From NCBI GenBank assembly GCA_041659285.1, contig JBAZYO010000005.1:351103-415102 (forward strand): a DNA stretch of 64,000 nucleotides, in the 5' to 3' direction. Both the position numbers and the translations under genes were made by a program. Shown piece by piece: positions 27,399-38,100 of the stretch. Each line of letters begins with the position of its first letter. Position 1 is the first letter of the stretch. The DNA is from Vicinamibacterales bacterium. GTDB lineage: Bacteria; Acidobacteriota; Vicinamibacteria; Vicinamibacterales; UBA2999. The notes beneath the pieces are model-generated. The model was given only the letters and a program-made list of their open reading frames with translations. It did no database searches and was not told the origin of the DNA.

Positions 27399-28507
27399 AG
27401 TGTCCTCTTGAACAGCAGCGTCGCCGACGTCATCGCGACAATCGAGAACACCACGAGAAAGCCCAGGTCGTAGCTGATGGCGCCAAAGCCGGTGTTCTTG
27501 AGCAGCAGGCTCTTGAACGCGTGCACCGCGTAGGTGAACGGATCCATCACCGCGATCACTTTCATCCACCCCGGGAACGCCTGCTGCGGATAGACCGCGC
27601 CGCTCGGGAAGTAGAGCAGCGTGTTGAGCACGCCGAAGATGGCGCGCGGCATCAGCGGATCCGAGACCCGCACCATGATCAGGAACATCATGCTGACCAG
27701 CGCCAGCGCGGTAATGTTGATGACGACGAACAGCCGGAACAGGCGCATGGGCTCGAAGGGATCCGGCACGCCCGCGATCAGCGACCCGATCGTCATCAGC
27801 ACGAATCCGGCCATCACCGCCTTGATGGTACCGGAGATGTTGAAGCCGGCAATCAGCTCGAGCCGCTTGATCGGCGTGACCAGGTAGCCCTCGTGCAGCC
27901 CGCGGGCCTTGTCGTCGATGAAGATGATGCCGCCGCCGATCATCACCATCATGAAGATCGACATCACCACCGAGCCGGGCAGCAGATACTGCACGTACGG
28001 CACGTACGGGTAGAGCTCGACGAGGTCGAGGCGCGTCGAGGTGAAGGTGCGCTCCTGGTGGGTGCGCGGCTCGAGCGCCGCGACCAGGCTCGACATCGAG
28101 CCGGCCATGGTCGCGGCGACGAAGTTGTCGGTGTTGTCCTGGATGATCGCCAGCCGCGGCTCGCGGTTCGAGAGCACGCGCCGCGAGTAGTCCGGCGGGA
28201 TGGTAAGCACGCCGTTGACCCGGCCCGCGCGCAGGGCGTCGAGCGCCTGCCCCTCATCGGCGTAGTTCACGGTGTGGAAGGTGTTGGCGTTGGCCGCCAC
28301 CGCGCCGGCCAGCTCGCGGATCTTGATCGCCGGCACGCCGCCGTCCTGATCGACCACGGCAATGGTGAGGTTCTTGACGTTGCCGCCGAAGGCGTAGCCC
28401 AGCACGATCAACTGGATCAGCGGAAACACCAGCGACATGATGATCAGGAAGGGACTGCGGCGGAAGCGCCGCATCTCGCGTTCGACAATGGCCCAGGTGC
28501 GGTGCAT
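27395..28507 (-). CDS. ABC-2 type exporter permease
   Basis: A 370-residue inner-membrane permease of the ABC-2 family (YbhS/YbhR type). One N-terminal helix (FLIIMSLVFPLIQLIVLGYAF) precedes a large extracytoplasmic domain of about 130 residues, then five C-terminal helices. The ABC-2 signature PSGAVYPQQAFPGWMKVIAVMDPFTYAVHA occurs before the last helix. E. coli-type systems have two permeases of this kind; this operon has only one, so it should homodimerise. It lies nine bases after the ATPase gene and overlaps the TetR start. Likely cargo is lipophilic drugs or ions. Confidence 0.9.
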   Translation of the reverse strand: MHRTWAIVEREMRRFRRSPFLIIMSLVFPLIQLIVLGYAFGGNVKNLTIAVVDQDGGVPAIKIRELAGAVAANANTFHTVNYADEGQALDALRAGRVNGVLTIPPDYSRRVLSNREPRLAIIQDNTDNFVAATMAGSMSSLVAALEPRTHQERTFTSTRLDLVELYPYVPYVQYLLPGSVVMSIFMMVMIGGGIIFIDDKARGLHEGYLVTPIKRLELIAGFNISGTIKAVMAGFVLMTIGSLIAGVPDPFEPMRLFRLFVVINITALALVSMMFLIMVRVSDPLMPRAIFGVLNTLLYFPSGAVYPQQAFPGWMKVIAVMDPFTYAVHAFKSLLLKNTGFGAISYDLGFLVVFSIVAMTSATLLFKRTL

Positions 28508-28516
28508 GGCGTCCCT

Positions 28517-29496
<980 letters not shown>

Positions 29497-29497
<1 letters not shown>

Positions 29498-30543
29498 CAC
29501 GCCCCCTGCAGCGGCAGCATCACGTAGATCGTCATGCCCACGGCCAGGCGCCGGTCCTTGTTGTCCACGCGCAGGCGGGTCTCGAAGGTCTTGATGTCGC
29601 GCTTGGTGCGGCTGACGTCGCGCTGCGTGGCAAACGCGGCGTCGGCGCGGCGGTAGAACACCGTGGCGATCCGCTCCTCGCCGGAGGGCAGGCGCACCGT
29701 GAGCGTGTCGCCGATCTTCACGCGATCGATGTAGGTTTCCTCGATGTCGGCGCGCACCCAGAAGTCGTCCGGGTTGATCACCGTGACAATCGCCTGGCCG
29801 GCGCTGACCATCTCACCTTCGCGAACGGGCTGCACGTCGATGATGCCGTCCACCGGCGAGACCACGTGCGCGAAGCCGAGCCGCACGTCCGCCTTGGCCC
29901 GCTGCGCGCCCACCGCGGCCAGCTGGTGCTGGCTCGCCTGCATCTGGTTGCGGCGGATGGCCACCTGTTCGGCGTTGGCGCGCGCATACTTCAGCGCCTC
30001 GCGCGCGGCGTTGGCCTGCGAGGCCAGCGACTCCGTCCGCGCCTGCGCCGCCTCGAACGTGGTCCGCGCATCATCCAGCGTCTGCGCCGGCGCCAGCTTC
30101 GCGGTGAACAACTCGCGGGTGCGGTCGAACGTCACCTTGGCGCGTTCGGCGTCGGCCACGGCGGCGGCGCGCTGGGCTTCGGCGGTGGTGAGGGCGGCTT
30201 CGGCCTGCTTGATCTGATCCGCGTTGTGCTTCTCTTCGTACCGCAGCGCCGCTTCGCCTTCGCGGACCTGCGAGGCCATGCCTTCGGCACTGTAGTCGTA
30301 GTAGGCGCGCTCGGCCGCGAGTTCAGCGGGCTCGATTTCGGCGACGACCTGGCCCCTGGTGACGGTGTCGCCTTCCTTCACGTTCAACCGCGCCAGCCGG
30401 CCGCCGATTTGCGGCGACACCACCACGTCGTGTGTGGTGACGATGCCGGTGAGAACGAGTGCGGTGGGCGGCTGCGAGTAGACGTAATACGCGCCGTAGG
30501 CGGCGCCGGCCACGATGGCAAGGATGAGGAGACGTTTGGCCAT
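29497..30543 (-). CDS. HlyD-family membrane fusion protein of the exporter
   Basis: A 348-residue periplasmic adaptor anchored by one N-terminal helix (LLILAIVAGAAYGAYYVY). A barrel-sandwich segment (VVSPQIGGRLARLNVKEGD) is followed by an alpha-helical coiled-coil hairpin rich in Ala and Glu (residues about 90-200), then the second half of the lipoyl-like fold (GFAHVVSPVDGIIDV) and a beta-barrel. It resembles YbhG. Start choice is between ATG at 30543 and TTG at 30549. No ribosome site precedes either, and the promoter is only a few bases away, so the message may be leaderless. First gene of the operon. Confidence 0.88.
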
Positions 30544-30554
30544 GGTCAAACGTA

Positions 30555-30584
30555 TGTATAAAACAATTGTTTGACACCAGTCAA
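30555..30584 (-). promoter_or_regulatory. Promoter of the efflux operon with an internal TetR operator
   Basis: On the minus strand, TTGACT (30584-30579) and TATACA (30560-30555) are separated by 18 bases. The adjacent TTATAC reading gives 17. The perfect 12-bp palindrome AAACAATTGTTT (30561-30572) fills the spacer. A larger repeat, GTCAAAC/GTTTGAC (30545-30551 and 30569-30575), overlaps it. A repressor bound here would block polymerase; the operon's own TetR is the obvious candidate. Confidence 0.7.
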
Positions 30585-30623
30585 GTCCAGCGCTGATCTC
30601 AGCTATACATCGGCCAGCTCAAT

Positions 30624-30640
30624 GATAGATAATATCTATC
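30624..30640 (+). promoter_or_regulatory. 17-bp palindrome directly before the fic start
   Basis: A perfect inverted repeat, GATAGATA-A-TATCTATC, ends four bases before the fic ATG. It contains a -10-like GATAAT. It could be an operator or the promoter core of the fic-addB-addA operon. It is AT-rich against a GC-rich background, which makes chance less likely. No regulator can be assigned. Confidence 0.45.
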
Positions 30641-30644
30641 TCGG

Positions 30645-31832
30645 ATGGTGAATGAAACACACTATCCGTCATGGGCAGGCCTTATGTTGTTCAAAACACC
30701 GGTGTTAGACGAACAGGAACAGGAGGTCCTCGCCAGGATCGACGAAGTCCGGCGAACCCTTAGTTACGCCGTGGCCGCCCGTCATTGGACTGTCAGCATT
30801 CGCCGGATCGTGCAGGCCAAGGCGGTGCAAGGCTCCAACAGCATCGAGGGCATTCACGTCACTGTTGACGATGCGATCGCGGCGGTCGACAACGAGGAAC
30901 CGCTAGAGGCCGGGAGCGAAGCCTGGCTGGCAGTCACCGGCTATCAGTCCGCGATGACGTACGTCCTCCAACTCTCCGACGACCCTCACTTTTCATTCTC
31001 GCGCGGACTCATCCGAAGCTTGCACTTCATGATGCTCCAGCATGAACTGCCCAAGCATCCGGGCAAGTGGCGACCGGGACCAATCTACGTACGTAACGAC
31101 GCCAGCGGCGAGACCGTGTACGAAGGCCCACCCGAGTCCATGGTCAACGGCCTCATGCACGAACTGGTCAATTCGCTCAACGAGATCGACAACGCGCCGA
31201 TCCTCGTCCGTGCCGCAATGGCACACCTCAACTTGGTGATGATCCATCCGTTCTCCGACGGGAACGGTCGCATGGGTCGCTGCGTCCAAACCCTCGTGCT
31301 CGCGCGCCAGAACATCCTCGCCCCGTCGTTCTGTAGCATCGAAGAGTATTTGGGGAAAAACCAGCAGGCCTACTACGACGTACTCGGCCAGGTGGGCGCA
31401 GGGGCGTGGCACCCCGAACGCGATGCACGGCCCTGGGTCCGGTTCTGTCTCACCGCGCACTATCGACAGGCCACACGGCTGGTCCGGTGGAGCCGCATTT
31501 ACCAACGCCTGTGGGACAGCCTTGAGATCGAGATCAACAAGCGAGGCCTGCCCGACCGGATGCTGCTCGCGCTCAGCGACGCTGCTCTTGGCTACAAAGT
31601 CAGGAACGCCCTTTATCGAAAGACCGCAGACATTTCGGAACTCACAGCGAGTCGCGACCTGAAAGTGTTGGTCGACCAGAAGCTCTTATTACCCACTGGC
31701 GAGAAGCGTGGCCGCTTCTATACGGCATCTCCACTGGTGGAACAGATTGGCCGGGCCGCATGGGAGGCGCCGACCAATGTTGATCCCTTCACGCTAACCG
31801 AAACTTTTCTGCCGGGCATGGCGCCGCTATGA
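30645..31832 (+). CDS. Fic-family protein (adenylyltransferase)
   Basis: A 395-residue class II-like Fic enzyme expected to transfer AMP from ATP to a target protein. The catalytic loop HPFSDGNGRMGR starts at His201 and is complete. The autoinhibitory motif [S/T]xxxE[G/N] is present as SNSIEG at residues 64-69, so the enzyme is self-restrained by an N-terminal helix. An N-terminal Fic_N-like segment precedes it. The C-terminal 100 residues form a winged-helix-like domain (ISELTASRDLKVLVDQKLLLPTGE), suggesting DNA binding or autoregulation. Its TGA overlaps the addB ATG (ATGA), so it is coupled to a recombination nuclease gene, an unusual partnership. Confidence 0.92.
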   Translation: MVNETHYPSWAGLMLFKTPVLDEQEQEVLARIDEVRRTLSYAVAARHWTVSIRRIVQAKAVQGSNSIEGIHVTVDDAIAAVDNEEPLEAGSEAWLAVTGYQSAMTYVLQLSDDPHFSFSRGLIRSLHFMMLQHELPKHPGKWRPGPIYVRNDASGETVYEGPPESMVNGLMHELVNSLNEIDNAPILVRAAMAHLNLVMIHPFSDGNGRMGRCVQTLVLARQNILAPSFCSIEEYLGKNQQAYYDVLGQVGAGAWHPERDARPWVRFCLTAHYRQATRLVRWSRIYQRLWDSLEIEINKRGLPDRMLLALSDAALGYKVRNALYRKTADISELTASRDLKVLVDQKLLLPTGEKRGRFYTASPLVEQIGRAAWEAPTNVDPFTLTETFLPGMAPL

Positions 31833-34800
31833 GCGCAGTTGCGCCGATCGTTTCACCCTCCACAGCCGTCCGCCTCGCCGAGGCTCGATCGCAACTGCTG
31901 GCTGTCGAGCCACCGATCCTGATCGTCGCGTCCAGCCGCGCCGCCGCCGATGAATTCGCGTTCGGGCTCGCCGCCGATCGCGGCGCCACCTTCGGCGTGA
32001 CCAGGGCCGGCCTGACCGAACTGGTGGCCAAACTCGCCGTGCCGGCGCTGGCGCGCCGCGGCCTGACGCCCAGCGCGCCGCTCAGCGACGAGGCCGTCGC
32101 CGCCCGCGTCGCGGATGACCTGCTCAAGCGCCACAAACTGGACTACTTCGAACCGGTCGCCGACATGCCGGGCTTCCCCCGCGCGCTCAGCCGGACGCTC
32201 GCCGAACTGCGGATGTCGGGTGTGCAGCCCGGCCACCTGAACGGCCACCCGGCGAGCGACGACCTGACGGCGCTCCTGCAGCGCAGCGTCGAGGAACGCG
32301 AGAAAGCCGGCGCCGTCGATTACGCGACGATGCTGGCGACGGCCACCGAAGAGATCACGACGACCCCCGGGCTATTCAGCGACCGGACCATCGTGCTGCT
32401 CGATGTGGCGATCACGTCGAAAGCAGAGGCCGGGTTTGCTCTCGCGCTGATCGCATCGGCGCGCTCGGCCATCGTCACGATTCCAACCGGTGATGCCCGG
32501 ACCCTTGATGCCTTGGCACCCCTGGCACCCCTGGCACCCCTGGCACCCCTGGCACCTCAGGCACCCGTGACCGCCCTGTCCGCCCTTCAGCGCAACCTGT
32601 TTGCCACCGAGCCGCCGGCCCCTGCGACCACGGATGATTCGGTGACGCTGTTCTCCGCACCTGGCGAAGGCCGCGAGGCCGTCGAGATTGCGCGGCGATT
32701 GATGCAGGAAGCCGCGCGCGGGGTGCCGTTCGACCAGATGGCCGTGCTGCTGCGCGCGCCGCAGACTTACCTGGGCGTGATGGAACATGCGCTCGATCGC
32801 GCCGGCATTCCCGCCTGGTTCCATCGCGGCACCCGCCGTCCCGACCCGGCAGGCCGCGCCCTGCTCGCGCTGCTGGCCTGCGCCGACGAGGAGCTGTCGG
32901 CGCGCCGGTTTGCCGAATACGTCTCGCTCGGACAAGTCCCGCTCAACGACGCCGGCAACGCCGACCAGTGGTCGCCCCCGGCCGACGAAGTGGTCGAGGC
33001 CGTGCTGACGCCGGAGGATCGCGCCGAAGACACGCAGCCCGACGAAGAGGCCCGCGCGGCGAGCCTGAGAGGCGAGACCGACCGCGACGTCGCCGGCACG
33101 CTGCGCGCCCCCTGGCGGTGGGAGACGCTCATCGTCAAAGCGGCTGTCATGAGCGGCCTCGACCGATGGCGGAATCGTCTCCGCGGCCTCGAGAACGAGT
33201 ACGAGCGGAAGCTGGCCGAAGTGAACTCCGAGGACTCGGAAGGCTCCCGGGCGCGCGCTCTCGCCCGTGATCGCGAACAACTGCGCGCACTGCGATCGTT
33301 CGCGGAACCCGTGCTGGCCGAGATGGCCGATTGGCCCGCCGAACAGGTGTGGGGCGACTGGCTCGACGCCATTCGCCGCCTGGCGCCGCGCGTGATCGCG
33401 CAGCCCGCCCGCGTGCTGCGGATGCTCCAGGAACTGGCGCCGCTGTCGGCGATCGGCCCCGTCCGGCTCCGCGAGGTCCGTGACGTGCTGACCCCGCGCC
33501 TGTCGACGCTCACCCACGAGCCACCGCGACGCCGGCACGGCCGCGTGTTTGTCGGCACTCCTCATGCCGCGCGCGGCCGGTCGTTCCGCGTGGTGTTCGT
33601 GCCCGGCCTCGCCGAGCGGATGTTCCCGCAAAAGATTCGCGAAGATGCGCTGTTGCCGGACGAGCGCCGCACCTTCAGCGGCACCGCGCTCGCCACCCAG
33701 GCGACGCGCGCCGCCGACGAGCGTCTGCAGCTCACGCTCGCGGTGGGCGCGGCGTCGGACCGGCTCTTCGTCTCGTTCCCGCGCATTGAGCTCAGCGAAT
33801 CGCGCCCGCGCGTGCCGTCGTTCTACGTGCTCGACCTCGTGCGCGCCATCGAAGGCGTGATCCCGGCGGCGTCGAGCCTGGGCGCCCGCGCGTTCCAGGC
33901 CGGAGCCTCGACGCTCGCGTGGCCGGCCCCGCGCGACCCCGGCGCGGCCATCGACGACTTCGAACACGACCTGGCCACCATGAAACGGCTCCTCGATGAT
34001 GGCTCCGGAGCGGTGAAGGGCCGTGCCCGTTACCTCTACGAGCTCAGTCCCGAGCTGCGCCGGTCGCTCACGTCGCGATGGCTGCGGTACCACAGCAAGC
34101 AATGGGGTGTTGCGGACGGACTGGTCCGCAACGTGGAGGCCACGACCGCGTCGGCGCTGGCGGCGCAGCGACTCGGCGCGCGCCCGTACTCGCTCACGGC
34201 GCTGCAGCGCTTCTCGGCCTGCCCGTACCAATTCCTGATGGCCGCGGTGTATCGGCTGGCCCCGCTCGAAGTGCCGGCGCCGCTGCAGCAACTCGACCCG
34301 CTGACGCGCGGGAGCTTGATCCACATGTTCCAGGCGGCAACGCTCAGAAAGCTGCAGGCCGCCGGCATGCTGCCGCTGACCGCGGACGCCTTGGCCGGGG
34401 CGCAGCGGCGCCTCGATCAGACCATCACGGAAATCGGCAACCAGGAACGCGACGAACTGGCGCCCGCCATCGAGAGGGTCTGGACCGACGAGATCGCCGC
34501 GATCAGCCGGGACCTCAAGCACTGGCTCGAACTGCTGGTCGAGGAGGGCGTCGAGTGGACGCCCGAGCGATTCGAGTTTGCGTTCGGGCTCGCCGACACG
34601 CTGGATCGCGACGAGCACAGCACGCCCACGCCGGCGCTCGTGGACCACCGCTTCTTGCTGCGCGGCTCCGTTGACCTGATCGAGCGCCACCGGCAAACGA
34701 AACTGCTGCGGGTGACCGACTACAAGACCGGCCGCAATCGCACGAAGAGCGGCCAGACCATGGTCGAAGGCGGCCGGCTGCTGCAGCCGATCCTGTACGG

Positions 34801-35107
34801 CCTCGCCCTCGAGGCGCTGATGCCGAACGAATCGGTCGCGGCCAGCCGCCTGTTCTTCTGCACCAGCATCGGCAACTTCAGCTCGCACGAGATCCCGCTG
34901 TTCGGCGAGTCGCGGAAGGCCGGGCTCGAAGTGCTCGAGGTCATCGACCGCTCGATCGAGCGCGGGCTGCTCGCCGCCCGCCCGGCGACCGACGCCTGCG
35001 CCATGTGCGACTTCCAGGCGGTGTGCGGCCGCGACGAAGAACGGCGGACCCGCCGCAAGGACGTGGCGCTGTTCGCGGATCTCGACGCGCTGAGGGAGCT
35101 GCCATGA
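31829..35107 (+). CDS. addB: AddB-like helicase/nuclease subunit
   Basis: A 1092-residue protein of the AddB/RexB type that works with AddA in double-strand-break resection. The N-terminal part lacks a classical Walker A, as in several non-ATPase AddB-like proteins. The C-terminal PD-(D/E)XK nuclease has DLIERHRQTKLLRVTDYKTG, with Asp and Lys of the active site. A [4Fe-4S] staple is formed by Cys near residue 798 (FSACPYQFL) and the ACAMCDFQAVCG cluster near 1057-1066. A run of 9-bp repeats around residue 232 encodes a Leu-Ala-Pro repeat. The gene overlaps fic and addA by four bases each. Confidence 0.82.
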   Translation: MSAVAPIVSPSTAVRLAEARSQLLAVEPPILIVASSRAAADEFAFGLAADRGATFGVTRAGLTELVAKLAVPALARRGLTPSAPLSDEAVAARVADDLLKRHKLDYFEPVADMPGFPRALSRTLAELRMSGVQPGHLNGHPASDDLTALLQRSVEEREKAGAVDYATMLATATEEITTTPGLFSDRTIVLLDVAITSKAEAGFALALIASARSAIVTIPTGDARTLDALAPLAPLAPLAPLAPQAPVTALSALQRNLFATEPPAPATTDDSVTLFSAPGEGREAVEIARRLMQEAARGVPFDQMAVLLRAPQTYLGVMEHALDRAGIPAWFHRGTRRPDPAGRALLALLACADEELSARRFAEYVSLGQVPLNDAGNADQWSPPADEVVEAVLTPEDRAEDTQPDEEARAASLRGETDRDVAGTLRAPWRWETLIVKAAVMSGLDRWRNRLRGLENEYERKLAEVNSEDSEGSRARALARDREQLRALRSFAEPVLAEMADWPAEQVWGDWLDAIRRLAPRVIAQPARVLRMLQELAPLSAIGPVRLREVRDVLTPRLSTLTHEPPRRRHGRVFVGTPHAARGRSFRVVFVPGLAERMFPQKIREDALLPDERRTFSGTALATQATRAADERLQLTLAVGAASDRLFVSFPRIELSESRPRVPSFYVLDLVRAIEGVIPAASSLGARAFQAGASTLAWPAPRDPGAAIDDFEHDLATMKRLLDDGSGAVKGRARYLYELSPELRRSLTSRWLRYHSKQWGVADGLVRNVEATTASALAAQRLGARPYSLTALQRFSACPYQFLMAAVYRLAPLEVPAPLQQLDPLTRGSLIHMFQAATLRKLQAAGMLPLTADALAGAQRRLDQTITEIGNQERDELAPAIERVWTDEIAAISRDLKHWLELLVEEGVEWTPERFEFAFGLADTLDRDEHSTPTPALVDHRFLLRGSVDLIERHRQTKLLRVTDYKTGRNRTKSGQTMVEGGRLLQPILYGLALEALMPNESVAASRLFFCTSIGNFSSHEIPLFGESRKAGLEVLEVIDRSIERGLLAARPATDACAMCDFQAVCGRDEERRTRRKDVALFADLDALRELP
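32515..32568 (+). repeat. Tandem 9-bp repeat inside addB
   Basis: Six consecutive 9-bp units: four of GGCACCCCT and two diverged (GGCACCTCA, GGCACCCGT). They encode repeated Leu-Ala-Pro in frame. Being a multiple of three, copy number can change without frameshift. A similar GAGGCACC-type run occurs in the glycine-zipper gene near 19119-19160. Confidence 0.85.
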
Positions 35108-38100
35108 GCGAGACGCGCGTGCCGCGGGCGCAGCCGAGGGCCGAGAATCGCGAGTTGATTGCCACCGCCCTCGACCAGACCATGGTGGTCGAGGCCGCCG
35201 CCGGCACCGGCAAAACCACCGAGCTGGTCGGCCGCATTGTCGCGCTGATCGAGAACCAGCGCGCCCGCATCGGTGAGATTGTCGCGGTGACCTTCAGCGA
35301 GAAGGCCGCCGGTGAGCTCAAGTTGCGCCTGCGCGAGGAGCTCGAACGGGCGCGTGCGCGTCACGCCGCCGGCACGCCGGAGTCGGCCCTTCTCGCCGAC
35401 GCCATCTACGACTTCGAAGAAGCGCACGTCAGCACCATCCACGGCTTCTGCGCCGAGCTGTTGCGCGAGAGGCCGGTGGAGGCGCGGGTGGATCCGGCGT
35501 TCACCGTCCTCACCGAAACCCAGGCCGATCGCCTGTTCGACGACGCGTTCACGACCTGGCTCCACGACCAGCTCGGCAAGCCGCGCGAAGGCGTCCGGCG
35601 CTCGCTCAGGCGACCCGTGCGGTGGCGGCCCGATGACGAGGAAACCAACGGGCCCATCGAACGCCTGCGCCGCGCCGCCCGCGAGTTGCGCGAGTGGCGC
35701 GACCACACTGCGCCGTGGTCGCGGCCTTCGTACGATCGCCACCGGGCCGTCAAGACCCTCAGCGAGCAGCTGAAGGCCTTCGCGGAAATGACCGCGCGGC
35801 CGCTCAAGAAGGGCGACAACTTCTCGGGCGACACCAAGGCCGCCCGCGCCGCCAGCACCGAGATCGAGCGGCAGCGGCGGATGGTCGGCGACATGGTGCC
35901 CGAATCCGTGTACGACGGCTGGGAGGCCGCGCTCGTCGGCCTGGCCGACAATCGCGATTTCGGCCGTCCGCGGAAAGGATCCGGCGCGGCGTTCGCTGTT
36001 GGCGTGACGCGCGACCAGGCGGTGGCCGCGCACGCGCAGTTGCTGCAGGACCTCGGCGCCTTTCGCGACATGGCGGATGCGGACCTGGCGGCGCTGCTCC
36101 ACGAGGAGATGCGCGAGTGCCTGAGCCGCTACGAGGACCGCAAGCAGGAGGCCGGCGCGCTCGACTTCCTGGACCTGCTGATCAAGGCCCGCGACCTGGT
36201 CCGCGATGATGCCGGGGTCCGGGCGCAGTTCAGGACGCGGTTCCGCGTGCTGCTGGTGGACGAGTTCCAGGATACCGATCCGCTGCAGGCCGAATTGCTC
36301 CTCCTGCTGGCCGGGACCGAACGCGCCGCCCTCCGCCCCGGCGCCCTCTTCATCGTCGGGGATCCCAAGCAGTCGATCTATCGCTTCCGCCGCGCCGACG
36401 TCGGCGCCTATCGCCGGATCAGCGAAGAGCTCGGCCGCGCCGGCGCCACGCCGGTGACGCTGCAGACCTCGTTCCGCAGCGTGCCCGCCATCCAGCATTT
36501 CGTGAACGCGGCGTTTCGCGACGACATGGACGGCGACCGCGTCGCGTTGCAGGCCGACTACGTCAGCCTGCTGGGCAAGCGCCCCGACCATCCCGAACAA
36601 CCGGCGATCGTGGCGCTGCCGGTGCCGCGTCCTTACGGCCGCCGCGAGGTCACGCAGGGCGCGCTGGCCAGCTCACAGCCGCCGGCGATCGGCCAATTCG
36701 TCAAGTGGCTGCTCTCGCCTGAATGTACCTGGAGCGTTGGTGAACGCCCGTCTTCGCGGCCGCAGGCCGCCACCGGCCCTTTGCGCGCGGAGGCGGAGGG
36801 AGCGACCCGAGACGACCCCGAAACCCGGCGGCGCATTGTTCCCAGCGATATCTGCCTGCTCTTCCGCCGCTTCATGCACTACGGCGGCGACGTGACACGC
36901 GACTACGTGGAAGCGTTCGAGGCGCGCGGCATCCCGCACCTGCTCGTGGGCGGCAAGACGTTTCACGAGCGCGAAGAGGTGGATGCGGTTCGCACCGCTC
37001 TGACCGCCATCGAGTGGCCCGAGGACGAGCTGTCGGTCTACGCCACGCTGCATGGGCCGCTGTTTGCCATCGGCGAGGAAGAGCTGCTCGAGTACCACGC
37101 GTCCGCGAAGGTGTTTCACCCGTATCGCGTGCCTGACAACCTGCCCGCCCGCCTGCAGCCCGTGACCCAGGCGCTCGGGCAACTGCGGGAACTGCACGCG
37201 ACGAGGAACCACCGGCCGGTGGCCGACACGTTGGGCCGGCTGATCGCGATCACCCGCGCGCATGCCGGCTTCATCCTGTGGCGCGGTGGCGAGCAGGTGC
37301 TGGCCAACGTGCTGCACGTCGCCGACATGGCCCGCCGCTACGAGATGGAAGGCGGGCTGTCGTTCCGCGGCTTCGTCGACCTGCTGCACGAAGCGTCGGG
37401 CCGGGCCGACGCGCCCGAGGCGCCGATCCTGGAAGAAGGCAGTGAAGGCGTGCGCCTGATGACGGTGCACAAGGCCAAGGGCCTCGAGTTCCCGGTGGTG
37501 ATCCTCGCCGACATCGGCTGCAAGTTGAGCCAGGAGAAAGCGTCGCGCTACCTGGATTCGCCCAAAGGCCTCTGCGCCGTTTCGATTGGCGGCTGGTCGC
37601 CGCTCGACCTGCTCGAGCACAACGACGAGGAGGCCAGGCGCGATGAAGCGGAGGGCGTGCGGCTGGCCTACGTCGCGGCCACGCGCGCCCGCGACGTGCT
37701 GGTGGTGCCGGCGGTCGGCGACGGCCCGTATCAAAAGGGCTGGGTCAGGCCGCTCAACCGCGCGCTCTATCCACCCAGGGAACAGCGACAATCGCCGTCA
37801 CCGAGACGAGGCGTGCCGCTCTTCAAGGGCAAAGACACGGTGATACCCGAGGCCCGGCCGGACGGCCAGCAGCCGGATGCCTCGACCGTGCGTCCAGGCA
37901 CCTATGAGCTGATCGATCCGGAATCGCAGGCGGCGTACTCAGTGGTGTGGTGGGATCCGGTGTTGCTCGATGTCCCGGCCGACGACCCGCGCGGCTTGCG
38001 CCGTGATGATCTGATCTCCAAGGACGCGAGCCCCGCGGACGTGGCCGCCGACCGCGCGCGGTACGACCAGTGGAAGCAACGGCGGGAAGCCGTGCGGGCC

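Noticed and set aside
32515..32568. CRISPR-like array
   Set aside because: Units are 9 bp and directly adjacent with no spacers, inside a coding gene. No cas genes in the window.
32372..34888. Open frame of 838 codons on the minus strand
   Set aside because: Antisense to addB; low-complexity composition and no start signal.
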